A program made the position numbers and the translations under genes. From Methanomicrobiales archaeon (GTDB lineage Archaea; Halobacteriota; Methanomicrobia; Methanomicrobiales; JACTUA01): 5,146 bases of DNA. The stretch is taken from NCBI GenBank assembly GCA_028678885.1, contig JAJRCP010000069.1:1-5146 (forward strand), in the 5' to 3' direction. The notes under the pieces are model-generated. The model was not told the DNA's origin. It was given only the letters and a program-made list of their open reading frames with translations, and searched no databases. Positions 1 to 5,146 of the stretch are shown here, one piece after another. Every line of letters starts with the position of its first letter. The stretch's first letter is position 1.

Positions 1-2076
1 CATGAACTCTCTGATGGCGTAATGGATACCCGGGCGTCCCAAATGCTGCTCAACTTTCCTGAAGCCAGACCATGGTACCAGCCGTCTCAAATGATGCAGT
101 CTTCAGGGACTTACGATTATGTCATCATCACGACTAACTTGATAAAGAATAGTAGCACTAAGCTCAATGATTTTAAGAACTACCTGATGAACAAGGGCCA
201 TTCAACCCTTGTGGTGACAGAGTCTGATTTCGACGGCTTGACAGGGCAGTACCCGAACGAGAGGCAAGACCGGATCAGAAAGTGGCTCCAGAACAATTAC
301 ATCGCATACGGGATCAAATACGTCTTGCTCATCGGAGACCCGGATCCGTACGACGGAGACATCCCGATGAAGAGGTGCTGGCCAAGGTGGTATTATACCA
401 CGTACCGAGAATCGCCAACGGACTATTACTATGCCGATCTCACCGGCAACTGGGACAGGAATGGGGACGGAAATTACGGATATGCAGGCTACGGCTACCC
501 GGAAGATGACGGCGGACCCGGCGGAGTGGATTTCATGAATGAGGTCTATGTGGGCCGCATCCCTGTCTACTCCACGTGGGACTCGCAATGGGTGTCCCAC
601 TTGGATTCTGTGCTGGCGAAGATCATCAACTATGGGACATCGACAAACACGGCATGGAGGAAGAGTGCCCTCTTGCCCATGAGTTTTTCTGATGCTCAAA
701 CAGACGGCGCGTATCTCTCGGAGGCGATGATCTCGGATTATCTTTCGCCGGCTGGCATCAGCCCCTGGAAGATGTATATGCAGGGGAGCCTCTGCGGTGC
801 CGGAGCGGATTCGGTTTTTTCGAGTAACGAAGAACTGCTTAACGGGGCGACAAAGACGAGGTGGAGCAATAACCCCTACGGACTGGTATGGTGGTGGGGA
901 CACGGAGTCGATCAGTATGCTCAAATAGGATATGGCACATGCGATGCGGGTAACATCCTCTATAGCGGTGATGCTTCCTCCCTGAACAACAGCTACCCTG
1001 CGTTTGTATACCAAAACTCGTGTCTCAATGGCAGACCAGAGACTCCAACCAATCTGGGTACGGCCCTCCTTTACAACGGGGCGATTGCGACGGTCTCAGC
1101 GAGTCGAGTGAGTTGGTACATGGTCGGCGCATGGAACACGAGTTTCAAATATGTAGGTGACAATGCGAGCATCGGGTACTACTACGGCCTTGAATTGGTC
1201 AAGAACCAGAAGAGCGCCGGTGAGGCTCTCTATAACGTGAAAAGTGATATTGGAGTCCATGGCGGCGAACCCACGATGGAAAGATGGATGAATCTGTTTG
1301 ATTTTAATCTGTATGGAGACCCGGCAACGACTCTCTTATCTAATTCCTCTCCTCCGGGTGCAATCTCAAAAATTGGCATCTTCCGCAACGGTATATGGTA
1401 TTTGGATTATAACGGCAACGGGGTCTGGGACGCACAGGATCTGGCTTTTCCCTTCGGGCTCTCTGGGGATGTTCCCTTCGTAGGGGATTGGAATGGGAGC
1501 GGTACCTCGAAGATCGGGGTCTTCCGAAACGGGGTATGGTATTTGGATTATAACGGCAACAGGGTCTGGGACGCACAGGATCTGGGTTTTCCCTTTGGGC
1601 TCTCTGGGGATGTTCCCATCGTAGGGGACTGGAATGGGAGCGGTACGTCGAAGATTGGGGTCTTCCGGAAAGGGGTATGGTATCTGGATTATAACGGCAA
1701 CGGGGTCTGGGACGCACAGGATCTGGCCTTTCCCTTTGGGCTCTCTGGGGATGTTCCCTTCGTAGGGGACTGGAATGGGAGCGGTACGTCGAAGATCGGG
1801 GTCTTCCGGAACGGGGTATGGTATTTGGATTATAACGGCAACGGGGTCTGGGATGGAGAGGATCTGGGTTTTCCCTTTGGGCTCTCTGGGGATGTTCCCA
1901 TCGTAGGGGACTGGAATGGGAGTGGTACGTCGAAGATTGGGGTCTTCCGAAACGGGGTATGGTATTTGGATTACACTGGCGAAGGGGCGTGGAGCACATG
2001 CGGGACAACCCCGGACAAGGATCGATGTTATGCCTTCGGTCTCTCAGGCGACAACCCTGTAGCTGGAAACTGGTAA
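1..2076 (+). CDS. Secreted C25 (gingipain-like) cysteine peptidase with C-terminal repeat domain, 5' end outside window
   Basis: The frame is open from base 1, so the ATG at 22 is probably internal; the signal peptide and propeptide would lie upstream. The fold begins at YDYVIITT (112-135), followed by the family-typical strand VLLIGD (322-339) and VYVGRIP (544-564). The catalytic pair of family C25 is visible: His in WWWGHG (codon 901-903) and Cys in QNSC (codon 1021-1023), 40 residues apart. NLYGDP (about 1306-1323) closes the peptidase domain, as is usual in C25 proteins. An Asp/Asn-rich loop, DRNGDGN (454-474), could bind calcium. From 1366 to the end come five 47-48-residue repeats. The protein is expected to act outside the cytoplasm or on the surface, cleaving proteins. 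Unlike the Porphyromonas gingipains it has no recognisable C-terminal sorting domain and ends directly after the last repeat. Substrate specificity (Arg, Lys or other) cannot be read from the sequence. The family call is firm; the role is inferred. Confidence 0.9.
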   Translation, partial: HELSDGVMDTRASQMLLNFPEARPWYQPSQMMQSSGTYDYVIITTNLIKNSSTKLNDFKNYLMNKGHSTLVVTESDFDGLTGQYPNERQDRIRKWLQNNYIAYGIKYVLLIGDPDPYDGDIPMKRCWPRWYYTTYRESPTDYYYADLTGNWDRNGDGNYGYAGYGYPEDDGGPGGVDFMNEVYVGRIPVYSTWDSQWVSHLDSVLAKIINYGTSTNTAWRKSALLPMSFSDAQTDGAYLSEAMISDYLSPAGISPWKMYMQGSLCGAGADSVFSSNEELLNGATKTRWSNNPYGLVWWWGHGVDQYAQIGYGTCDAGNILYSGDASSLNNSYPAFVYQNSCLNGRPETPTNLGTALLYNGAIATVSASRVSWYMVGAWNTSFKYVGDNASIGYYYGLELVKNQKSAGEALYNVKSDIGVHGGEPTMERWMNLFDFNLYGDPATTLLSNSSPPGAISKIGIFRNGIWYLDYNGNGVWDAQDLAFPFGLSGDVPFVGDWNGSGTSKIGVFRNGVWYLDYNGNRVWDAQDLGFPFGLSGDVPIVGDWNGSGTSKIGVFRKGVWYLDYNGNGVWDAQDLAFPFGLSGDVPFVGDWNGSGTSKIGVFRNGVWYLDYNGNGVWDGEDLGFPFGLSGDVPIVGDWNGSGTSKIGVFRNGVWYLDYTGEGAWSTCGTTPDKDRCYAFGLSGDNPVAGNW
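1366..2073 (+). repeat. Five tandem 141-bp in-frame repeats (47 aa each), propeller-blade-like
   Basis: The units are 1366-1506, 1507-1647, 1648-1788, 1789-1929 and 1930-2073. Each starts with SKIG(V/I)F and carries WYLDYNGNGVWD, then FPFGLSGDVP and VGDWNGSGT. The GDWNGSGTSKIGVF junction resembles FG-GAP/VCBS-type blades of beta-propeller proteins, and DYNGNGVWD resembles a calcium-binding DxNxxG loop. The first four units are nearly identical in DNA. The fifth diverges after WYLDY, contains a Cys pair (C..DRC), and ends the protein. Units 1 and 3 share Ala and Phe at unit positions 27 and 38, while units 2 and 4 share Gly and Ile there, so the array looks like a duplicated two-unit block. 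Likely roles are adhesion or substrate binding; this is inference. Confidence 0.93.
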
Positions 2077-2379
2077 AACCGGCTAATCGAGGTCTTCAAG
2101 AGATAAAGAAAAAGTTTTTAGCATGCTGAAAACCGATTGAAAAAGGGCGAATCTCTGTTGATTCGCCCTTTTAAATTTGATCGATCCTGCAGAAGCGTTT
2201 GGACTGCCAGCCGGTTCGAAGGAATTTGCGGTGATCTTTCCCCAATGAGATGTTATGCCAATGTTATGAAAATTCTCTCTGAATGAGTTGCCATTAGTTG
2301 TTTTTGATGAATGTCAGCAAAAGGCTCAGGCCAAACTGGAGAGAAGATACCCAGGTGAAAAAGGACTAACCCCGGTAAC
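2077..2379. other. Intergenic region between convergent genes
   Basis: Apart from the hairpin at 2141-2172 I see no gene here. A small direct repeat, ATGTTATG, occurs at 2250-2257 and 2261-2268. Open frames are only about a dozen codons long and lack family features. Confidence 0.6.
2141..2172. terminator. Rho-independent terminator, probably bidirectional
   Basis: A perfect 13-bp stem, AAAAGGGCGAATC (2141-2153) with GATTCGCCCTTTT (2160-2172), encloses a 6-base loop. The run of A on one side and T on the other makes it usable from both strands. It lies 64 bases after the peptidase stop codon. It would also stop minus-strand transcription arriving from the transporter fragment, which ends at 2380. 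Confidence 0.85.
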
Positions 2380-2955
2380 TCATCCTGTCACTGAGAGTGA
2401 GTCTCCATCGATACCGATCACATTTCGGCCTTCCCTGAGCCCGAGGTAGATCCCACTGCCAAGGATCATGACAGAGCCCAGCACGAACCTCAGAAAGAAA
2501 GGTTCTTGAAACATGAGGATTCCCAGTGCGGAAGTTAGGATGGCCTCAAACATCACCAGCGTTCCTCCCTCGGGCGCGCGGATGTACCGAAAGCCGTGAT
2601 TCATGGTGACCTGGCCAAGGAGCCCAAAGACTGCCGCAAGTAATAACAGCATTCCCAGGCTAAAACCTGGTAGCTGGACGGTACCGGTAACAAGCGGAAT
2701 GCAACAGAGCGTTCCTACAAGGCACTGGAAAGCATAAATGAGCCTAGAGCTGTGCCGGATACGAAGGTATCTTGTCAATACGGTATTCGCCCCTCCCATC
2801 ATCCCTGCGGCAAGGCCGTAAAGGTGACCGAAGGCAATGACCTTTCCCCTAGGCCGGGGAGAAGAGGCTACCCAATTGGTGCCCCTGCGCCCAGCGGAGG
2901 GTACCAATCCGCCACGGCAGGACCGCCCGCGATCGTAGTCTGTAGACCGCTGCAT
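2380..2955 (-). CDS. EamA/DMT-superfamily transporter, C-terminal half only (probably truncated)
   Basis: The 191-residue frame holds about five hydrophobic segments, at roughly residues 40-60, 72-90, 99-120, 129-150 and 152-173. This is the content of one EamA domain. The ending FEAILTSALGILMFQEP followed by a Gly-rich final helix (LGSVMILGSGIYLGL) matches the usual close of a second EamA domain. Full members of the drug/metabolite transporter family carry two such domains in about 300 residues. Here the first 36 residues are Arg/Gly/Ser-rich and not membrane-like, and only 67 bases separate the ATG from the stop of the upstream gene, so the first domain is absent. No convincing ribosome binding site precedes the ATG at 2955. 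It could be a decaying remnant, or a half-size protein that must dimerise; I favour the remnant. The substrate is unknown. Confidence 0.65.
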   Translation of the reverse strand: MQRSTDYDRGRSCRGGLVPSAGRRGTNWVASSPRPRGKVIAFGHLYGLAAGMMGGANTVLTRYLRIRHSSRLIYAFQCLVGTLCCIPLVTGTVQLPGFSLGMLLLLAAVFGLLGQVTMNHGFRYIRAPEGGTLVMFEAILTSALGILMFQEPFFLRFVLGSVMILGSGIYLGLREGRNVIGIDGDSLSVTG

Positions 2956-2991
2956 AGCCGGTCATCTGATTGGAGCTCCCCTTGACACCAC

Positions 2992-3029
2992 CGGGATAGC
3001 GAGTAGGACGATCCCGACTCCGCTACTCG
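2992..3029 (-). other. Two alternative stem-loops at the lipoprotein stop codon
   Basis: CGAGTAG (3000-3006) pairs with CTACTCG (3023-3029), and CGGGAT (2992-2997) pairs with ATCCCG (3011-3016). The two are mutually exclusive, and the first includes the TAG stop (3023-3025). No T-tract follows on the minus strand, so this is not a standard intrinsic terminator; any role is uncertain. Confidence 0.3.
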
Positions 3030-3577
3030 GAAGCAGGGGGTGGCGGTGGGGGATATGCACCGGGTTGGCGTGGAACGGGTGGCCCCGGAGAGAAGCCCGG
3101 CGGTGGAGGCGGCGCGGGGACAGCTGGTCTTGAAGGGCGCACAAAACCAGGAATCTGGTTTCCGTTCGAATACATGCACTGCAGATAGGCATTGTCGTAT
3201 CGCCTCTGGAGCTGATACCCAGCCTCGTAGGCCGGACCGGTTGCCATAGCAGTCCCGCCAACGAGACCAGACGCTGCACCAATGGCGGCACCGATACCAG
3301 CATTGCCAGAGGCAGCGCCAATCGCTGCTCCTAACCCTGCCCCTGCCAATGTCCCTAGTGCCGCTCCTGCGGCAAGGTTCTGATTGACGGCATCATTTGG
3401 TGAAATTCCAATCTGCTGTGCAGCCCATTGTCGACAGAGAGCATCATCAGATTGGAATGCCTCAAATGATTTCCCTGCGCCAGGCAATACCATGACACTT
3501 GGACCTCTCGGAACTGTTGCACATGCGTTCAGCGCCATCACGACAAGAAATACTAGAAAACCTTCTTTCCACTTCAT
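3023..3577 (-). CDS. Glycine-zipper lipoprotein with proline-rich tail
   Basis: The start is ATG at 3577 because AGGAGGT (3587-3593) sits 9 bases upstream. The same frame stays open further upstream, but without comparable signals. The 184-residue product opens with a lipoprotein signal: Lys-rich start, hydrophobic core and lipobox LNAC with Cys19. Ala at +2 would direct it to the outer membrane. Next come a conserved block (GPSVMVLPG, then KSFEAFQSDDALCRQW, residues 26-51), a glycine-zipper segment (about 69-114, with repeated GAAIGAASG) likely to insert in or pack against membrane, and a second block, LQRRYDNAYLQCMY (123-136). The two blocks each hold one Cys (48 and 134), a possible disulfide. 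The tail from about 148 is dominated by proline. Proteins with this layout are widespread and functionally uncharacterised. It is the second gene of an operon, 16 bases after the Gly/Tyr-rich gene. Confidence 0.88.
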   Translation of the reverse strand: MKWKEGFLVFLVVMALNACATVPRGPSVMVLPGAGKSFEAFQSDDALCRQWAAQQIGISPNDAVNQNLAAGAALGTLAGAGLGAAIGAASGNAGIGAAIGAASGLVGGTAMATGPAYEAGYQLQRRYDNAYLQCMYSNGNQIPGFVRPSRPAVPAPPPPPGFSPGPPVPRQPGAYPPPPPPASE

Positions 3578-3586
3578 CCTTCCATG

Positions 3587-3593
3587 ACCTCCT
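3587..3593 (-). promoter_or_regulatory. Strong ribosome binding site of the lipoprotein gene
   Basis: AGGAGGT on the minus strand, 9 bases before the ATG at 3577. It directly abuts the TAG stop (3594-3596) of the preceding gene, which suggests translational coupling and fixes the lipoprotein start. Confidence 0.8.
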
Positions 3594-4049
3594 CTACTGG
3601 TTGGACGGAGGCACATTTGGTACCACCTGCATCCAACCGCCCGGACAGTTTTTGACGTACGGGTAGTAACCTTGCGGATTCTGACAGTAATACCAGTAGT
3701 AGGGCTGCTGTTGCTCCGGTTCGCTATACACGGGAGACTGCTCGGTGACCCCCGGTGAAGGTAGATAATAAGGGTAGACATAGGAATATGGGTAGAGATA
3801 CGGAAAAGACCACCACCAGCCCGGATAAGCATAGAATCCAGCTCCCCACCCATAGCCATGGGGGTAGTAGCCGTAGCCCCATCCGCCGTGCCAACCGCCA
3901 TAAGGATGCGAGCCGTAGCCGTAATAACGACCACCTGAGTGCCATCCACTGCCATAGTGTCCGCCGCCGTGGCCCTGGGCAGAGGCAAGGCTCAAAAAGA
4001 GAACAAAATACAGAGCAACAGCCATCATGATAACCGCCATCTTTCTCAT
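3594..4049 (-). CDS. Secreted Gly/Tyr-rich protein with a C-terminal YYCQNPQGYYPYV..CPGGW motif
   Basis: The 151-residue product has a clear signal peptide (MRKMAVIMMAV core) with a type I cleavage site ASA|Q after residue 24. The mature protein begins His/Gly-rich (about 26-60) and continues Tyr/Gly/Trp-rich (about 60-95). It ends with YYWYYCQNPQGYYPYV and CPGGWMQVVP (about 117-143), in which Cys122 and Cys135 could form a disulfide. I recognise this tail from many uncharacterised small exported proteobacterial and related proteins, but no function is established. The low-complexity body suggests a disordered, envelope-associated or surface role. The start at 4049 is backed by GGAAGG (4056-4061) 6 bases upstream; Met4 is an alternative. 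It is the first gene of an operon with the glycine-zipper lipoprotein and has its own promoter. Confidence 0.87.
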   Translation of the reverse strand: MRKMAVIMMAVALYFVLFLSLASAQGHGGGHYGSGWHSGGRYYGYGSHPYGGWHGGWGYGYYPHGYGWGAGFYAYPGWWWSFPYLYPYSYVYPYYLPSPGVTEQSPVYSEPEQQQPYYWYYCQNPQGYYPYVKNCPGGWMQVVPNVPPSNQ

Positions 4050-4055
4050 CTCTTG

Positions 4056-4061
4056 CCTTCC
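4056..4061 (-). promoter_or_regulatory. Ribosome binding site of the Gly/Tyr-rich gene
   Basis: GGAAGG on the minus strand, ending 6 bases before the ATG at 4049. It is a moderate Shine-Dalgarno match and favours the first Met over Met4. Confidence 0.6.
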
Positions 4062-4132
4062 TTTCTTTCCATGCGTTGCCCACGAGGTTTGAATGACTGC
4101 CGATTTTTCAAGAACTGCCTAATTCTATTCTT

Positions 4133-4161
4133 ACTATAATAAATTTAACCTCTGCTGACAA
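4133..4161 (-). promoter_or_regulatory. Sigma-70-type promoter of the two-gene operon
   Basis: On the minus strand the -35 box TTGTCA (4161-4156) and the -10 box TATAGT (4138-4133) each match consensus at five of six positions and are exactly 17 bases apart. Transcription would start near 4126, giving a 5' leader of about 77 bases before the ATG at 4049. The -35 box lies 15 bases from the inverted repeat at 4177-4193. Confidence 0.65.
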
Positions 4162-4176
4162 CTATTACAAACATTA

Positions 4177-4193
4177 GACGTAGGGGACCAATG
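4177..4193 (+). repeat. Left inverted repeat of the candidate element
   Basis: GACGTAGGGGACCAATG, pairing with 4542-4558 on the other strand at 15 of 17 positions. Confidence 0.6.
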
Positions 4194-4214
4194 TTTTATT
4201 CTGTATCACACTTT

Positions 4215-4460
4215 TTATCTATTAAGATAAGATGAAGAAGATCGAGTTCCTAATTTGAATTCTGCGATAAGAAACCCGATAAGAAGCGTAACTTTCGGAA
4301 ATCTCATGGAAATCTCTGGATCAGAGTTGATTCGCTCCATCGGGACCATCAACTTATCGGAGACTCTGTAGGTCGGAGAAAATGTCACATTGAAGCAGAC
4401 TGGCTGCTTACTTATAAGTTGGAGAAGGATCAGATCGTATGCGAGAGGAAGGGTTCTCAT
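4215..4460 (-). CDS. Small ORF inside the candidate element, possible transposase N-terminal fragment
   Basis: The frame encodes 81 residues from ATG at 4460, with AAGG 6 bases upstream as a weak ribosome binding site. It lies wholly between the inverted repeats and reads from the right repeat toward the left one. The segment YRVSDKLMVPMERI and the later PKVTLLIGFLIAEFKLGTRSS loosely resemble the start of IS5/IS1182-type transposases (hydrophobic LL...Y...G.RSS pattern of the DUF772 region). No catalytic residues are reached. The resemblance is weak, and the frame may not be translated at all. Confidence 0.25.
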   Translation of the reverse strand: MRTLPLAYDLILLQLISKQPVCFNVTFSPTYRVSDKLMVPMERINSDPEISMRFPKVTLLIGFLIAEFKLGTRSSSSYLNR

Positions 4461-4541
4461 GCCGACCTTTTTTGAATGAATAAAGGCTGGTTCTTGTAAA
4501 TGTCGTTAAATGTATCGGAACAAATTGTTGATTGAGTACCC

Positions 4542-4558
4542 CGTTGGTCCCCTCCGTC
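4542..4558 (-). repeat. Right inverted repeat of the candidate element
   Basis: Read on the minus strand this is GACGGAGGGGACCAACG. It differs from the left copy only at positions 5 and 16. Confidence 0.6.
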
Positions 4559-4864
4559 GGCGTTTAACTCCTCATCCAGCATAGCTGGGTTTGCCGGGAA
4601 GAAGAAACTTCAAGGGATTGCCCCGTTATACTCACAGGTCTGCAGGGAACCGAATGATGTTACAATTGTGTCGTCCCCGTCGTGCCCCACAACATAGCCG
4701 TAAATAACACAGACCACCGATCATCTCCAAGTAATCGATTCCTCTGAACGTGACTCATAGGCTGCAATAACTATGACTGAAGGGGAGGAATAAACCTTTT
4801 TGTACTGCGATACATTCTGCATTCTATAGAGACCTATTTCAATGATATGCCCGAGTAGTATTAA
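4559..4864. other. Gene-poor region with decayed coding traces
   Basis: No intact gene is visible. On the minus strand a 32-codon frame (4660-4758) resembles the start of a membrane transporter, listed separately. Another minus-strand frame, ending with a TGA near 4616, reads VIYGYVVGHDGDDTIV and is not recognised. On the plus strand GGGGAGG (4781-4787) looks like a Shine-Dalgarno sequence but has no open frame behind it. Multiple stops in all frames suggest eroded genes, including the missing start of rtcB. Confidence 0.5.
4660..4758 (-). pseudogene. Possible N-terminal remnant of an EamA-type transporter
   Basis: ATG at 4758 opens a 32-residue frame: a short charged leader (RNRLLGDDRW), then SVLFTAMLWGTTGTTQ and a stop. 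A hydrophobic first helix running into LWGTTGT is a familiar opening of EamA/DMT transporters. The reading then breaks, and none of the three downstream frames continues the family pattern convincingly. No good ribosome binding site is present. The match is short and could be chance. Confidence 0.25.
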
Positions 4865-4870
4865 AATGAG

Positions 4871-5146
4871 GTGAATGACTTAACGATCAAGAGGGTTACC
4901 AACAAACTTCCCATCACTTGCAAATGCAAAGCATCCTGCAGCGGCCATTTCGGCTATGGTTTCCAAATTGGCGGCGTAGCCGCCATGGATTCGGAGCAAG
5001 GGGTCATCTCTACAGGAAGCATTGGGTTCGACACCAATTGTGGCATGCGTCTGCTCAGCACTAACCTCACCTATGATGAAGTAAAACCTCATCTCAAGAC
5101 ATTGGTGGGTAAATTTTACGAAAGGGTCCCTGCGGGTGTGGGAAGC
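4871..5146 (+). CDS. rtcB: RtcB-type RNA ligase, N-terminally truncated and cut by the window end
   Basis: The plus-strand frame opens after TAA at 4862-4864, and a GTG at 4871 is the first plausible start; ATG at 4985 is internal to the conserved domain. The translation contains GYGFQIGGVAAMD (4952-4990), IGFDTNCGMRLL (about 5021-5056), TNLTYDEVKPHL and FYERVPAGVGS at the window end, which together are unmistakable for RtcB. The family joins RNA 2',3'-cyclic phosphate or 3'-phosphate ends to 5'-OH ends using GTP and Mn2+, in tRNA splicing or RNA repair. The metal-ligand Asp (5030-5032) and Cys (5039-5041) are present. Normal RtcB has roughly 65 residues before the TNVA..LPGI region. Here only about 9 codons precede TN, and the expected LPGI....MPDxH stretch is replaced by LPITCKCKASCSGH. 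The start of the gene is therefore deleted or rearranged, and it may be a pseudogene. The rest lies outside the window. Confidence 0.8.
   Translation, partial: MNDLTIKRVTNKLPITCKCKASCSGHFGYGFQIGGVAAMDSEQGVISTGSIGFDTNCGMRLLSTNLTYDEVKPHLKTLVGKFYERVPAGVGS

Larger units (their letters stand above)
4177..4558. mobile_element. Candidate relic insertion element bounded by 17-bp inverted repeats
   Basis: GACGTAGGGGACCAATG at 4177-4193 recurs inverted at 4542-4558 with 15 of 17 positions matching, including a perfect 10-base core AGGGGACCAA. The 382-bp span is too short for a complete transposase gene, so it would be a MITE-like or internally deleted insertion sequence. Just outside the repeats an AAAC also recurs inverted with a one-base offset, so the true ends may lie a few bases further out. 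I see no clear target duplication. The insertion-sequence family is not recognised. It could instead be a chance pair or a regulatory dyad. Confidence 0.4.

Noticed and set aside
202..1014. Minus-strand 270-codon frame
   Set aside because: It lies opposite the well-supported C25 catalytic domain and shows no family motif or ribosome binding site.
1340..2008. Long minus-strand frame of 222 codons opposite the repeats
   Set aside because: It is antisense to the repeat array of the peptidase; its Arg/Pro/Ser periodicity just mirrors the 141-bp units.
2205..2230. GGTTCGAA resembling a tRNA T-loop
   Set aside because: Neither strand gives a 5-bp T-stem around it, and no acceptor or anticodon stem could be found.
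2250..2268. ATGTTATG direct repeat with 11-base period
   Set aside because: Too short and A/T-rich to support an operator or origin element on its own.
3578..3988. In-frame upstream extension of the lipoprotein gene to an ATG at 3988
   Set aside because: It overlaps the Gly/Tyr-rich gene in another frame, and the lipobox and AGGAGGT place the start at 3577.
4781..4801. GGGGAGG as ribosome binding site of a plus-strand gene
   Set aside because: The following frames close within about ten codons, so there is no gene to translate, although it might be a relic of the rtcB start.
4880..5092. Minus-strand 70-codon frame
   Set aside because: It is antisense to the clearly conserved RtcB core on the plus strand.

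Overview
The window looks like a bacterial chromosome segment from a Gram-negative lineage. The evidence is an outer-membrane-type lipoprotein, a secreted Gly/Tyr-rich protein, and a secreted C25-family peptidase with beta-propeller-like repeats. The lipoprotein/Gly-Tyr-rich pair resembles proteins I associate with Nitrospirae, NC10 and deltaproteobacterial genomes, but the sequence alone does not fix the taxon. Gene density is low at the right-hand end, and several genes there look truncated or decayed.

Layout. (1) Positions 1-2076 (+): the 3' part of a large secreted cysteine peptidase of the gingipain (C25) family. Its His and Cys catalytic motifs are visible, and it ends in five 47-residue repeats encoded by nearly identical 141-bp units. 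A perfect 13-bp hairpin terminator follows at 2141-2172. (2) Positions 2380-2955 (-): the C-terminal half of an EamA/DMT-type membrane transporter without a recognisable first half. (3) Positions 3023-4049 (-): a compact two-gene operon encoding a secreted Gly/Tyr-rich protein and then a glycine-zipper lipoprotein. It has a good sigma-70-like promoter at 4133-4161 and clear ribosome binding sites. (4) Positions 4177-4558: a segment of about 380 bp bounded by 17-bp inverted repeats (15/17 matching), containing one small ORF of doubtful status. It may be a relic or non-autonomous insertion element. (5) Positions 4559-4864: no intact gene. It holds a short minus-strand peptide that resembles the start of an EamA transporter. 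(6) Positions 4871-5146 (+): the beginning of an RtcB-type RNA ligase running off the window. Its metal-binding Asp and Cys are present, but its N-terminal region is missing or scrambled.

The peptidase and the two-gene operon both make exported products, and the operon genes are almost certainly co-expressed. The other genes show no functional link to each other. I do not see a convincing new defence or mobile system. The points most worth checking are the two-blade amplification in the peptidase tail, the inverted-repeat element, and the damaged rtcB start, which lies close to an EamA-like fragment.
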